Origin: Corynespora cassiicola
Lineage: Eukaryota; Ascomycota; Dothideomycetes; Pleosporales; Corynesporascaceae
Length of the DNA: 64,000 bases
Assembly (NCBI GenBank): GCA_022059125.1
Contig: JAEUWY010000001.1
Location: 124,001-188,000 of the forward strand
Direction: 5' to 3'
In this document: piece after piece, positions 23,011-31,555 of the stretch
Numbering within the stretch: position 1 is the stretch's first letter
Layout of the letters: every line of letters starts with the position of its first letter
Program-made: the position numbers and the translations under genes
Notes under the pieces: generated by a model
What the model saw: the letters and a program-made list of their open reading frames with translations, nothing else
Told to the model about the DNA's origin: nothing
Databases searched by the model: none

Positions 23011-23446
23011 CACTAGGTCGCCACAAGTCCGCTACTTTACATTTACAAGCATGACCTGCTGGTGAAATAAATAAATCCATGTAAGGCTCTAACATACTTT
23101 GTCATACAGAAGGTCACCGGATTAACAAGGCCGGTTGCGTCTGGAGATTTGCTCGTGTCGCAGAGGCTTAGTCTTGCACTGCCTCGCCTTAGCGGGACGC
23201 ATCCTCAGCCTTACAACCCCGCTATACTTCTGCCTTGCGCCGTTCAGCTCTTAAACTAAGTCTAAATAAACATCTTTAGAGAAACAAGCAGTACCCTTCT
23301 TTGACGTCTTAAGATCTTGTAAATACTAGACTCCCACAAAAGTGTTCGATCTATACAGTTCTTTACCGCCAAAGGTGTTTTGCCCTTCTACTCCCTCTGG
23401 TTTGAAGTTGCTAGCTAATATCCGAGCACTTCAGGGCTTTGTAGAT

Positions 23447-26400
23447 ATGGGAATCTTTAGCTACGAACCGATCGATCTCGAGCGCCCTGCATTCCGACTC
23501 CTACACCTTCTACAAGGCGAAGGACAAGCTATCGAGTGTACGCTGTATCAGGCCTACTGCGATGGCAGCGACACGATCCCCTACGAAGCTCTATCATATA
23601 CTTGGGGCAGTCAGCAGAGAACTTCGACCGTAATGGTTAATGGAAAGACGCTTAGAGTTACCGAAAACCTATATTCAGCCTTACAACATCTTCGTCTAAA
23701 GAATGAGGATCGTGTGTTATGGATCGATGCTGTTTGCATTAATCAAGAAAACCAAAGCGAGCGAGGACACCAAGTCGAACAGATGGGCAGGATATATTCG
23801 GAAGCCGAGGAGGTAATAATCTGGTTAGGGCCTGCAACGTATGAGACCGACGTCTTCATGGAATCTCTCCGGCGTTTGGAACAGCATTGCTTGGTTCACG
23901 AACACAGCAACTGGGAACTCGTGCGCTGGACTAATTACTGGTCATCTCTCCCTTCATATTCTACAATTACATCGCGCAAAGGCTTGAACATACTCCTGAA
24001 GCGACCTTGGTTTAAAAGGATCTGGATCTTACAGGAAGTGGCTAATGCAAAGAGGGCAAGAGTCTGGTGTGGTGCCAAGTCCATCAAGGCTCGTACCCTT
24101 GCTCTTTCTCCGCTGTTGGTAGGTATAACGCCGGAGCGCCATTGTAAAGCTGTCCTGGATATCATGCCTGGGCCCTTAAGAAAGAACTCTTGGTGGGGCG
24201 AAAACAAAGGCCTGTACAACCTTTTACTGAAGTTCAGTGAAAGTGAAGCAAGCGATCCACGAGACAAGGTCTATGCGTTGCTTGGTATATCTTCAGATGC
24301 ACATGACACCGATAATATACGTCCAGATTATACAAAAGATATACAGACGGTTGTCTACGACACTTCCGTATTCTTATTTGGGCCGTCATGTGCTCACTAC
24401 AGGACAATGCCAGAGCTTTTGGAGAACATCGCTGCTCTAAATGCTGAGTACTTCTGCAGACTTCTAGAGACATCCAATGCGAGCGAAATAGAGAATTTTC
24501 TAATGCGGCAAGGACTCGAAGTACAACTGTCCAGGACTATGGTCATAATTGCGGCAGGAAACGAGAGGTGGGGTGGAGACATTATAAACCTCCTTCTTCG
24601 AGAGCGCGGAAACGAAGTTGAGGTGACAGAGGAGGTGATTAAAGCTGCTGCCGGAAACGAAGGGTGTGGGAAAGAAGTGACAGGATGCTTGCTACAATGG
24701 TGTGGGAGTAAAGTCCAAGTAACAGGGGGCGTGAGAGAAGCAGCAGCAGGAAATAGAACAAGCGGAGAGGCAATTCTAAAGTACATCACTGCTTTTCAAG
24801 AGGCATTCTGCAGAAGCTACAAGGCAGTTATAGAGCTTCTGCTTAACGAGGGCGCCGACCCAAATGCAGAAGGTGGAGAGTACGGCAACGCACTTCATGT
24901 GGCATTAGAAGAAAAGCAGTGGGATATGGTTAGGATACTGCTCGACGCGGGTGCTGACCCCAATGCGCACGGTGGATACTACGGCAACGCACTCTACGCG
25001 GCTTCATGGGGAGGCCACGAGGCGGTGGTGGAGATGCTGCTTGACGCGGGCGCCAACCCCAACGCGCACGGTGGAGAGTACGGCAACGCACTCCAGGCGG
25101 CTTGGGAGGGAGAACACTGGGAGGTGGTGAAGCTGCTGCTCGACGCGGGCGCCAACCCCAACGCGCACGGTGGAGAGTACGGCAACGCACTCTACGCGGC
25201 TTCATGGGGAGGCCACGAGGCGGTGGTGAAGATGCTGCTCGACGCGGGTGCCAACCCCAACGCGCACGGTGGAGAGTATGGCAACGCACTCCAGGCGGCT
25301 TCACGGGGAGGCCACAAGGTGGTGGTGAAGATACTGCTCGACGCGGGCGCCAACCCCAACGCGCACAGTGGATACCACGGCAACGCACTCCAGGCAGCTT
25401 TACAGGGAGGCCACGAGGCGGTGGTGGAGATGCTGCTCGACGCGGGTGCCAACCCCAACGCGCACGGTGGAGAGTATGGCAACGCACTCCAGGCGGCTTG
25501 GGAGGGAGAACACTGGGAGGTGGTGAAGCTGCTGCTCGACGCGGGTGCTGACCCCAATGCGCAGGGTAGAAAGTACGGCAACGCACTCCAGGCGGCTTCA
25601 CGGGGAGGCCACGAGGCGGTGGTGGAGATGCTGCTCGACGCGGGTGCCAACCCCAACGCGCACGGTGGAGAGTATGGCAACGCACTCCAGGCGGCTTGGG
25701 AGGGAGAACACTGGGAGGTGGTGAAGCTGCTGCTCGACGCGGGTGCTGACCCCAATGCGCAGGGTAGAAAGTACGGCAACGCACTCCAGGCGGCTTCACG
25801 GGGAGGCCACGAGGCGGTGGTGGAGATGCTGCTCGACGCGGGTGCCAACCCCAACGCGCACGGTGGAGAGTATGGCAACGCACTCCAGGCGGCTTGGGAG
25901 GGAGAACACTGGGAGGTGGTGAAGCTGCTTCTCGACGCGGGCGCCAACCCCAACGCGCAGGGTGGATATCACGACAACATACTCCAAGCGGCTTGGGAGA
26001 GAGAGCACTGGGAGATGATGAAGATGCTGCTCGACGCGGGTGCTGACCCCAATGCGCAGGGTAGAAAGTACGGTAACGCACTCCAGACGGCTTCACGGGG
26101 AGGCCACGAGGCGGTGGTGGAGATGCTGCTTGACGCGGGTGCTGACCCCAATGTGCAAGGTGGAAAGTACGGCAACGCACTCCAGGCGGCGTGGGAGGGA
26201 GAAAACTGGGAGGTGGTGAAGCTGCTTCTCGACGCGGGTGCCAACCCCAACGCGCACGGTGGAGAGTACGGCAACGCACTCTACGCGGCTTCACGGGGAG
26301 GCCACGAGGCGATGGTGAAGATGCTGCTCGAGAAGGGCGCCAACCCCAACGCGCACGGTGGATACTATGGCAACGCACTCCAGGCGGCTTCATGGGGAGG

Positions 26401-26842
26401 CCACGAGGTGGTGGTGAAGATGCTGCTCGACGCGGGTGCCAACCCCAACGCGCACGGTGGATACTACGGCAACGCACTCTACGCGGCTTCATGGGGAGGC
26501 CACGAGACGATGGTGAAGATGCTGCTCGAGAAGGGCGCCGACCCCAACGCGCACGGTGGATACTACGGCAACGCACTCCAGGCGGCTTCATGGGGAGGCT
26601 ACAAGGCGGTGGTGAAGCTGCTTCTCGACGCGGGTGCCAACCTCAATGCGCAAAGTGGAAAGTACGGCAACGCACTCCAGGCGGCTTTACGGGGAGGCCA
26701 TGAGGCGGTGGTGAAGATACTGCTTGACGCGGGTGCCAACCCCAACGCGCACGGTGGATACTACGGCAACGCACTCCAGGCGGCTTCACGGGGAGGCCAC
26801 GAGATGGTGGTGAAGATACTAAAAGCAAGGAGTGCGAAGTGA
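23447..26842 (+). CDS. HET domain-ankyrin repeat protein
   Basis: Single exon, 1131 aa from the ATG of MGIFSYEPIDLERP. The HET (heterokaryon incompatibility) domain, a fungal cell-death-inducing module, spans about residues 45-320. Its three blocks are EALSYTWG (47-54), LWIDAVCINQ (91-100) and RPWFKRIWILQE near 215. The family's DPRDKVYALLG block is also present. A linker of two AAAGNE..G-EV-LLL repeats (DUF7104-like) spans about 360-440. Twenty 33-aa ankyrin units (YGNALQAA..) follow. There is no NACHT or NB-ARC, so the sensor array is joined directly to HET without the usual STAND switch. The ankyrin subtype is that of NLR B rather than NLR A, suggesting the array was acquired from a B-type gene. 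The frame is open throughout. Confidence 0.9.
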   Translation: MGIFSYEPIDLERPAFRLLHLLQGEGQAIECTLYQAYCDGSDTIPYEALSYTWGSQQRTSTVMVNGKTLRVTENLYSALQHLRLKNEDRVLWIDAVCINQENQSERGHQVEQMGRIYSEAEEVIIWLGPATYETDVFMESLRRLEQHCLVHEHSNWELVRWTNYWSSLPSYSTITSRKGLNILLKRPWFKRIWILQEVANAKRARVWCGAKSIKARTLALSPLLVGITPERHCKAVLDIMPGPLRKNSWWGENKGLYNLLLKFSESEASDPRDKVYALLGISSDAHDTDNIRPDYTKDIQTVVYDTSVFLFGPSCAHYRTMPELLENIAALNAEYFCRLLETSNASEIENFLMRQGLEVQLSRTMVIIAAGNERWGGDIINLLLRERGNEVEVTEEVIKAAAGNEGCGKEVTGCLLQWCGSKVQVTGGVREAAAGNRTSGEAILKYITAFQEAFCRSYKAVIELLLNEGADPNAEGGEYGNALHVALEEKQWDMVRILLDAGADPNAHGGYYGNALYAASWGGHEAVVEMLLDAGANPNAHGGEYGNALQAAWEGEHWEVVKLLLDAGANPNAHGGEYGNALYAASWGGHEAVVKMLLDAGANPNAHGGEYGNALQAASRGGHKVVVKILLDAGANPNAHSGYHGNALQAALQGGHEAVVEMLLDAGANPNAHGGEYGNALQAAWEGEHWEVVKLLLDAGADPNAQGRKYGNALQAASRGGHEAVVEMLLDAGANPNAHGGEYGNALQAAWEGEHWEVVKLLLDAGADPNAQGRKYGNALQAASRGGHEAVVEMLLDAGANPNAHGGEYGNALQAAWEGEHWEVVKLLLDAGANPNAQGGYHDNILQAAWEREHWEMMKMLLDAGADPNAQGRKYGNALQTASRGGHEAVVEMLLDAGADPNVQGGKYGNALQAAWEGENWEVVKLLLDAGANPNAHGGEYGNALYAASRGGHEAMVKMLLEKGANPNAHGGYYGNALQAASWGGHEVVVKMLLDAGANPNAHGGYYGNALYAASWGGHETMVKMLLEKGADPNAHGGYYGNALQAASWGGYKAVVKLLLDAGANLNAQSGKYGNALQAALRGGHEAVVKILLDAGANPNAHGGYYGNALQAASRGGHEMVVKILKARSAK
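24860..26830 (+). repeat. 99-bp/198-bp ankyrin array of HET-ankyrin gene
   Basis: Twenty direct 99-bp units. Units 7-8 and 9-10 are repeated dimers alternating an AAWEGEHWEVVKLLL type with an AASRGGHEAVVEMLL type, giving a 198-bp higher-order period around 25440-25920. Unit 11 starts a third copy. The array produces long open frames on other strands that are artefacts. Confidence 0.88.
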
Positions 26843-27172
26843 TTTGAATTAGAGACCGGTTTATGGTAGGGTAGATGGTTCTTCTAAACAGGGCATCCAC
26901 ATTTATAAATATCGGCAAATTTCCGCTATCCCACTGCCTGGCGTAATAATATCCTATTTACTACTGTTTTGAGTACACTACCGCACACGTGACGTCAGCT
27001 CGGAAAATATCCTAAATGCCACTGTTTCTTTCCCCAATGCCACCGTTTTACTGGTGGGATTTGCGCCTTTCCTAGACCAGCGCTTGAAACTTCAGTCAAC
27101 AGATGCTCAGCCGCCTATGGGGGTTTGGAAAATAGGAAATCCAACATTCCTTAAGGATGGGAATAGGGATTA
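26843..27172. other. Intergenic
   Basis: AT-rich 3' flank of the HET-ankyrin gene with a GTGACGTCAG (CRE-like) sequence near 26990. No gene. Confidence 0.45.
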
Positions 27173-27348
27173 TGCATCCCCTGCCACGCAGTTTCAGACG
27201 GAGGCCACAAGGACATTGCAGAGCTGCTGATCAAGGAGGGCGCCCATGTCAAGACCGAGAGTAGATACTTCGGCAACGCGCCCCAGGTAGCTTCAGAGGA
27301 AGGCCACAAGGACATTCTAGAGCTGCTACGCAAAGCAGGCCCAACTTA
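27173..27348 (+). pseudogene. Second ankyrin C-terminal stub of an NLR B-type gene
   Basis: Reads [46 protein letters not shown] then TAG at 27346-27348. It matches the NLR B terminus and the 20637-20778 stub. The following 140 bp is almost identical to the sequence after the 20778 stop. It is a severed 3' end with no NACHT upstream. Confidence 0.83.
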
Positions 27349-27505
27349 GCTTTCTCACAACAGTACTTTCTTCGCATGTCACTAAGAACCACGAGATCGG
27401 CTTACGCAAAGTAGATAAATCGTAATTTAATGCCTACTCAGGATATGTAACAGCACCTTCAGTACTTTGTGCCGAGATCTTGCCACTAAGCGTAGGGAGA
27501 AGTGC
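27349..27505 (-). repeat. Terminal repeat after the second stub (degraded outer end)
   Basis: Near-identical to 20779-20930 (AGTACTTTCTTCGCATGTCACTAAGAACCACGAGAT). It diverges after GAGATCTTGCCACTAAGCGTAGGGAGAAG, so the outermost GGTCGGCC motif is lost. Confidence 0.75.
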
Positions 27506-27916
27506 AAGTGGTCGCGAACTGTCTAAATGCGGCTAGCGCATTATTGGATAAGGATCAAGCTATGGAGGAGACTGATTCGATGGAAGTGAAGATGAAAGAG
27601 CGAGCCTTGAAAACGTGGTCTCTGCTCGCTCTGAAGGCGATGGTTTACATCTAGGCAAAGTATCAAGCTGTTTTGGGTGTCACTACCAGATTAGCGAGCG
27701 CCATGACGCTTCAGGCATGAGTACTGATATTGTGGGATTGCGTGCAGACGAGAATAGGTACTCTCTACTCTTCAGGGTCATCCCTTCTACCTTGACGTGT
27801 AATGGCGCCGTTTGCATAGTGCGTACCATCTGCAGACCCCAATCTTTGGCATACTCTCTCCACTATTCTCCACCACGGTTCTGCTGCGCGAGAATCGCGG
27901 CCATGTCTCGTAAGTA

Positions 27917-28906
27917 CTAATCTTCTTGATACTGTGGTCGAGGCGTCTTAAATAACTTCTCTCTTCTTTCTCTTTCCTCCCGCAACGAATGTCGTCCAGT
28001 ATCCTGCTTGTGCTGTTCGAGCGCTCTCTGATTGACGAATGTACGACCGCACATACAGGCAAATCTGGCTACTGAAGGTATAACCAGAGTTGGTACTGAC
28101 TCCAGATGCATAGAAGCAAAGGATGAGACCAAGGAGTCATCACATTGTTCGTATTGAGTCGTAGACTCATCGGCTTGTTGCTTGTGTATCAAAGAGTCGC
28201 GCTTGTGTAGGTCTAGGGATCTTTCGGTCTCGAAGACATGTCCACAGGTACAGTGTAATAGCGAGGCCAGTAAGAACCCTGAAGATGGAATAGTGCCTGG
28301 TAATGGGCCCGAAGCTGGAGCAATTGAAACTGGAAGCAAATGTGAAACCGTGTACGGTATCGAGCCTGGCGTTTTACTTTTAGATGTAGATGAAGACCCC
28401 GGCTTCCGTATCTGGTGAGTCTTCGAATATCGCAAATGTTTGTTCAGCGCTTTCTCGTTCGCAAAGCTCTGTCCACAAGGACACTGGATTCTCTTCCACA
28501 TAAATCCCGCAGGCGGAAAGGGATGCTGCTCCCCTGGCGCTGGTACTGAACTCGCGCTCGAATCTAAGTTCAGGACCTGGGATGGATTCAAAAAAGCCGA
28601 CTGCGCATTCGCCTGTTGCTTGTGCACTGCACAGTAGCATCCGTGTTGTCGAAGCACATTGTGATCTTTGAACCTTCTGCCGCACCAACAGGCCACAGGC
28701 TTTGGCGACGAAGCTGAAATTGAAGTTTTAATTGGAATGGTGGCGAGATTCTGATTAGAGCCTGTAGGTTTACAAAGGACTTTCTTTCCTTTCTGATGGG
28801 TTTCGCACAACAACATATGCCGAAAGTATGCCTCTGCATTCTCAAAACCTTTACTACATGCGCAGCGAACCTCGGGTATAGAGACTTTTCTTGCTGCGTA
28901 TGCCAT
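27917..28906 (-). CDS. Protein with four to five atypical C2H2-like zinc fingers
   Basis: Single exon, 329 aa from the ATG at 28904-28906. It contains repeated modules of the form C-x-C-(G/S)-x2-F-x7-L/Y-x2-H-x6-9-H: CACSKGFENAEAYFRHMLLCETH, CWCGRRFKDHNVLRQHGCYCAVH, CPCGQSFANEKALNKHLRYSKTH, CTCGHVFETERSLDLHKRDSLIH and CMCGRTFVNQRALEQHKQDTGRH. Cysteines are spaced C-x-C instead of the classic C-x2-4-C, and linkers are Ser/Pro-rich and long. Nucleic-acid binding is plausible but unproven. I know no named family for it. The tail is basic (LREERERREKLF). Confidence 0.75.
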   Translation of the reverse strand: MAYAARKVSIPEVRCACSKGFENAEAYFRHMLLCETHQKGKKVLCKPTGSNQNLATIPIKTSISASSPKPVACWCGRRFKDHNVLRQHGCYCAVHKQQANAQSAFLNPSQVLNLDSSASSVPAPGEQHPFPPAGFMWKRIQCPCGQSFANEKALNKHLRYSKTHQIRKPGSSSTSKSKTPGSIPYTVSHLLPVSIAPASGPLPGTIPSSGFLLASLLHCTCGHVFETERSLDLHKRDSLIHKQQADESTTQYEQCDDSLVSSFASMHLESVPTLVIPSVARFACMCGRTFVNQRALEQHKQDTGRHSLREERERREKLFKTPRPQYQED

Positions 28907-29565
28907 TCTGACCTTCGTTAAAGATGAAGTAGGTTGTCGACGGATTGGAAGCGGACCGTAGATAGGCTAGGCTAGATGCAGCAAAGAAGACTGACTCAGA
29001 ATTGTCGTCCGACACGTCTGAATATCGCCACGTCTCAACAGTGCAGTGGCTGACCTAGAAACTTTTCCTTATCTTTATTAGCATCAAGTCAACACGATGA
29101 TGTCGATTGCAGAGCTTGGCTTATCACAGCTGGTAGTGCAAATATGAGGGGTGCATCCTCAGCCCCGCAACCCCGCAGTTGTAAGTGGCAGCCTCATCCA
29201 TGCCAAAAGCATGTGCTTCCTAAAGCGCACACAACTCCCTTCCCCTCTTCATGCCGCAAATATTACAAACAACTCTCGCCGCACGTGGTGTAGGCGTTCA
29301 TATATTCTTTCAAAACAAGGAAAACAGAGAGGCAGCGGTGGATTATTTTGTTATATGCCTGTTATAGCAACGGAATGATGAGCGCTAAGCCATAATCATT
29401 AGTGGTTCGACCCGGTCTGATCCACCACGGGAGCCAAAATAGATCCCCTTCCTAGTCAGGCACAGCTCCGATGAACCACCGAGAAGAGAACGTCTTTATA
29501 CCAGCCGAGTATTGAGACGAAACAAAACCCAAATATTGTTCCATCTCATGACGTAGTACTGCCGG
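28907..29565. other. Intergenic between minus-strand genes
   Basis: Promoter side of the C2H2-like gene and 3' side of the DUF7924-like gene. A short motif GCATCCTCAGCC.CGCAACCCCGC near 29152 also occurs near 23200. No gene. Confidence 0.4.
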
Positions 29566-31136
29566 CTATCCAAACGCTCCATACCTCGGCACTCTGTCGA
29601 CTCTTTCTACAATCCACTCCTTGAGTCGTCCTGTGCCCCACTTCATGACCCGAAGCAGATAACGTGCAAACTCTCGCGTGTCTCGTTCGCGCGTAGTGCG
29701 CCATGACTGGATACAGTACATGTGAAACGCGCCTTCATGCTCAAAGTGTACCCACAACTCGTGCGCTGGGCCCTCTGTCACTATAGAAAAACAGAGTCTG
29801 GGCGTCGATTCGTGTACTGACAGTGCTGTATAAGACGAGGTGGATTGTGGATCCAGTGCGTTAAGTTTTGCAATATGATCTAGGTCCACATTAGACGCCG
29901 CCTGATCATGAAGGTCTTTTAGAATCGTGAGCATAGAAGCACCACTGATTGCCGCCTGATTCTGCCCCCCGACCAGATTCCCGTTGAGACCCAAGCCCTT
30001 CGCCTCTACCACTAAGAAAGGAAACCGTATACCCATATCAGCCGCATGTGGATCGCTCAGTATTGACTCGGATGCCTGATGATCGACTAACCGCCGCTGA
30101 TGCTGGTGCATAAATGTAGTGTGTGCGAGCCCAATCGTTATATCGGGTTTCGGCGTCGTTATATGGTATGGGTCCGCAGCCTCAGTACTGGTAGTTGATG
30201 CTACTGATTGTGTGTATGGTGGTAGCGATGGTATGGGCCCGGTGAAGGTGGCAGCGTTGACCGTCGCAGCGCTTGGATCATAGTCGGGGAAAGTAGTCTG
30301 CGCCGGTGCAGATCGAGGAGTGCGCGTTCCGCTATACTCTTCGCTTTGAAACTCGTCAAGCGAAGGTCCCGTGGGTTTGAGACTAGGATGCCAGACTATA
30401 ACCTTAGCATCTCTGTGTGAGATTTTGGAGTATGTTCTTCAGGCTTACTCTTCTCTGACATTTGTGTCTTCAACGTCCCTGGCCAAAAATCGGCCAAATT
30501 CCTCACGAGTCCGTTCAGACTAGCTCTCCAGTCGCCCTCCAACGAGCACTCCCGTGCGTTTCTTTGCGATTCGGCCAGATATGCCATAACTAGCCCATTA
30601 AAACGTGCAGTAGCTTGTACTTCCTCTACTGAAGCCGCTACTTGGTCGTCCCACGAGTCGAGTTCAAGTATCTGTCGTACCTCGCCGTCAATTACGGGCG
30701 GAAGCTCTGCCAGATTGTCTACAAAAACACCAGCGTGGTGCATGTTTCTTGTTCGGTACGTTTGCAGCGACGGTCGTTTACTAGGGCTAGGTGTTCGAGA
30801 TCCATGGGAGCGCGCATGGCGTTTTGCGTTGCGGCGTCCGCGATCGCTCAAAGCCGCGCTGGGGGGCGTCGGAGGTGCTGTCATGATGTCAAGATCACTG
30901 GTACAGTCTTCCACCCAGCGTTGAAGGAGCGATTCAGACGTTACAAGAGTCGATGGTTGTGTGGAGTGAAGTGTTTCTTGTGTGAGTGGAGGGGTTTGTG
31001 ATGACGGATGCAATGGAGGTGAGGAGCATGCGCGGGATGCCCGAACGTCGGGACAGGAAGGTTTATAGCGCTTTGCGCCACGAGAGCTGCTGCAAGAAGA
31101 TCGTCGAGCATTATTGTCAGATGCTGGTCGCTTCAT
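29566..31136 (-). CDS. DUF7924-like PD-(D/E)XK protein
   Basis: About 502-510 aa, from the ATG at 31134-31136 (MKRPASDNNARR). The N-terminal ~130 residues are Ser/Pro/Arg-rich. A helical block (AGVFVDNLAELPPVIDGEVRQIL..) follows, then the nuclease-like core: KPDITIGLAHTTF (metal-site D), FPFLVVEAKG (E-x-K) and GGQNQAAISGASML (Gln helix). The C-terminus is an FHMYCIQSW..REFARYLLRVMKWGTGRLKEW block typical of these fungal proteins. One short intron lies near 30475-30411. Two models keep the frame: GTAAGC donor at 30448 with acceptor at 30411 (38 nt), or donor at 30474 with acceptor at 30413 (62 nt). Activity is unknown and the motif residues look intact. Confidence 0.78.
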
Positions 31137-31346
31137 CGTGTGCAATCGGTGTACGTTGGATTCCCGGAACAAGATGCATCGCGCTTGGAAGTAACGATAT
31201 TGATGTTCGGCCAGGAGCCAAAACAATCGGGAAAACCTCGGCTTGGCTGCTCGGTGTTAGTGCCACAGCCGAGCCGAGGTGCTTTCGCACCAATGCGTCA
31301 CAACCTTGCCCTCTCTATATACATTTTGAAGTTCCAACATATCCAT

Positions 31347-31410
31347 CGCAAGGTCCGGGCAGGAAAGGGTCGGCCGTCATCCTTGCTTATGGGGGCAAAC
31401 TTTTCTTTCT
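31347..31410 (+). repeat. Solo terminal repeat of the NLR-element family
   Basis: CGCAAGGTCCGGGCAGGAAAGGGTCGGCCGTCATCCTTGC..GGGGGCAAACTTTTC, in the promoter of the DUF7924-like gene. No partner end lies nearby on the other strand. An ancestral excision or a truncated copy is possible. Confidence 0.68.
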
Positions 31411-31555
31411 AGCGACTTCTTACCGCTGACAAACCAGGCAAAGGGTACGGCTTCATTAGGTACCATCATTGTATTCGTATTGATTTCAACATTAAGTATC
31501 AAACAATCTGTATCTTAGTTATAAGCCTCAGAATTCGTGGTATTGGTACCTTCAT

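Noticed and set aside
24930..26700. Long Arg/Pro-rich reverse-strand open frames in the HET-ankyrin array
   Set aside because: Same periodicity artefact (99-bp units). The composition is low-complexity and no start context supports them.
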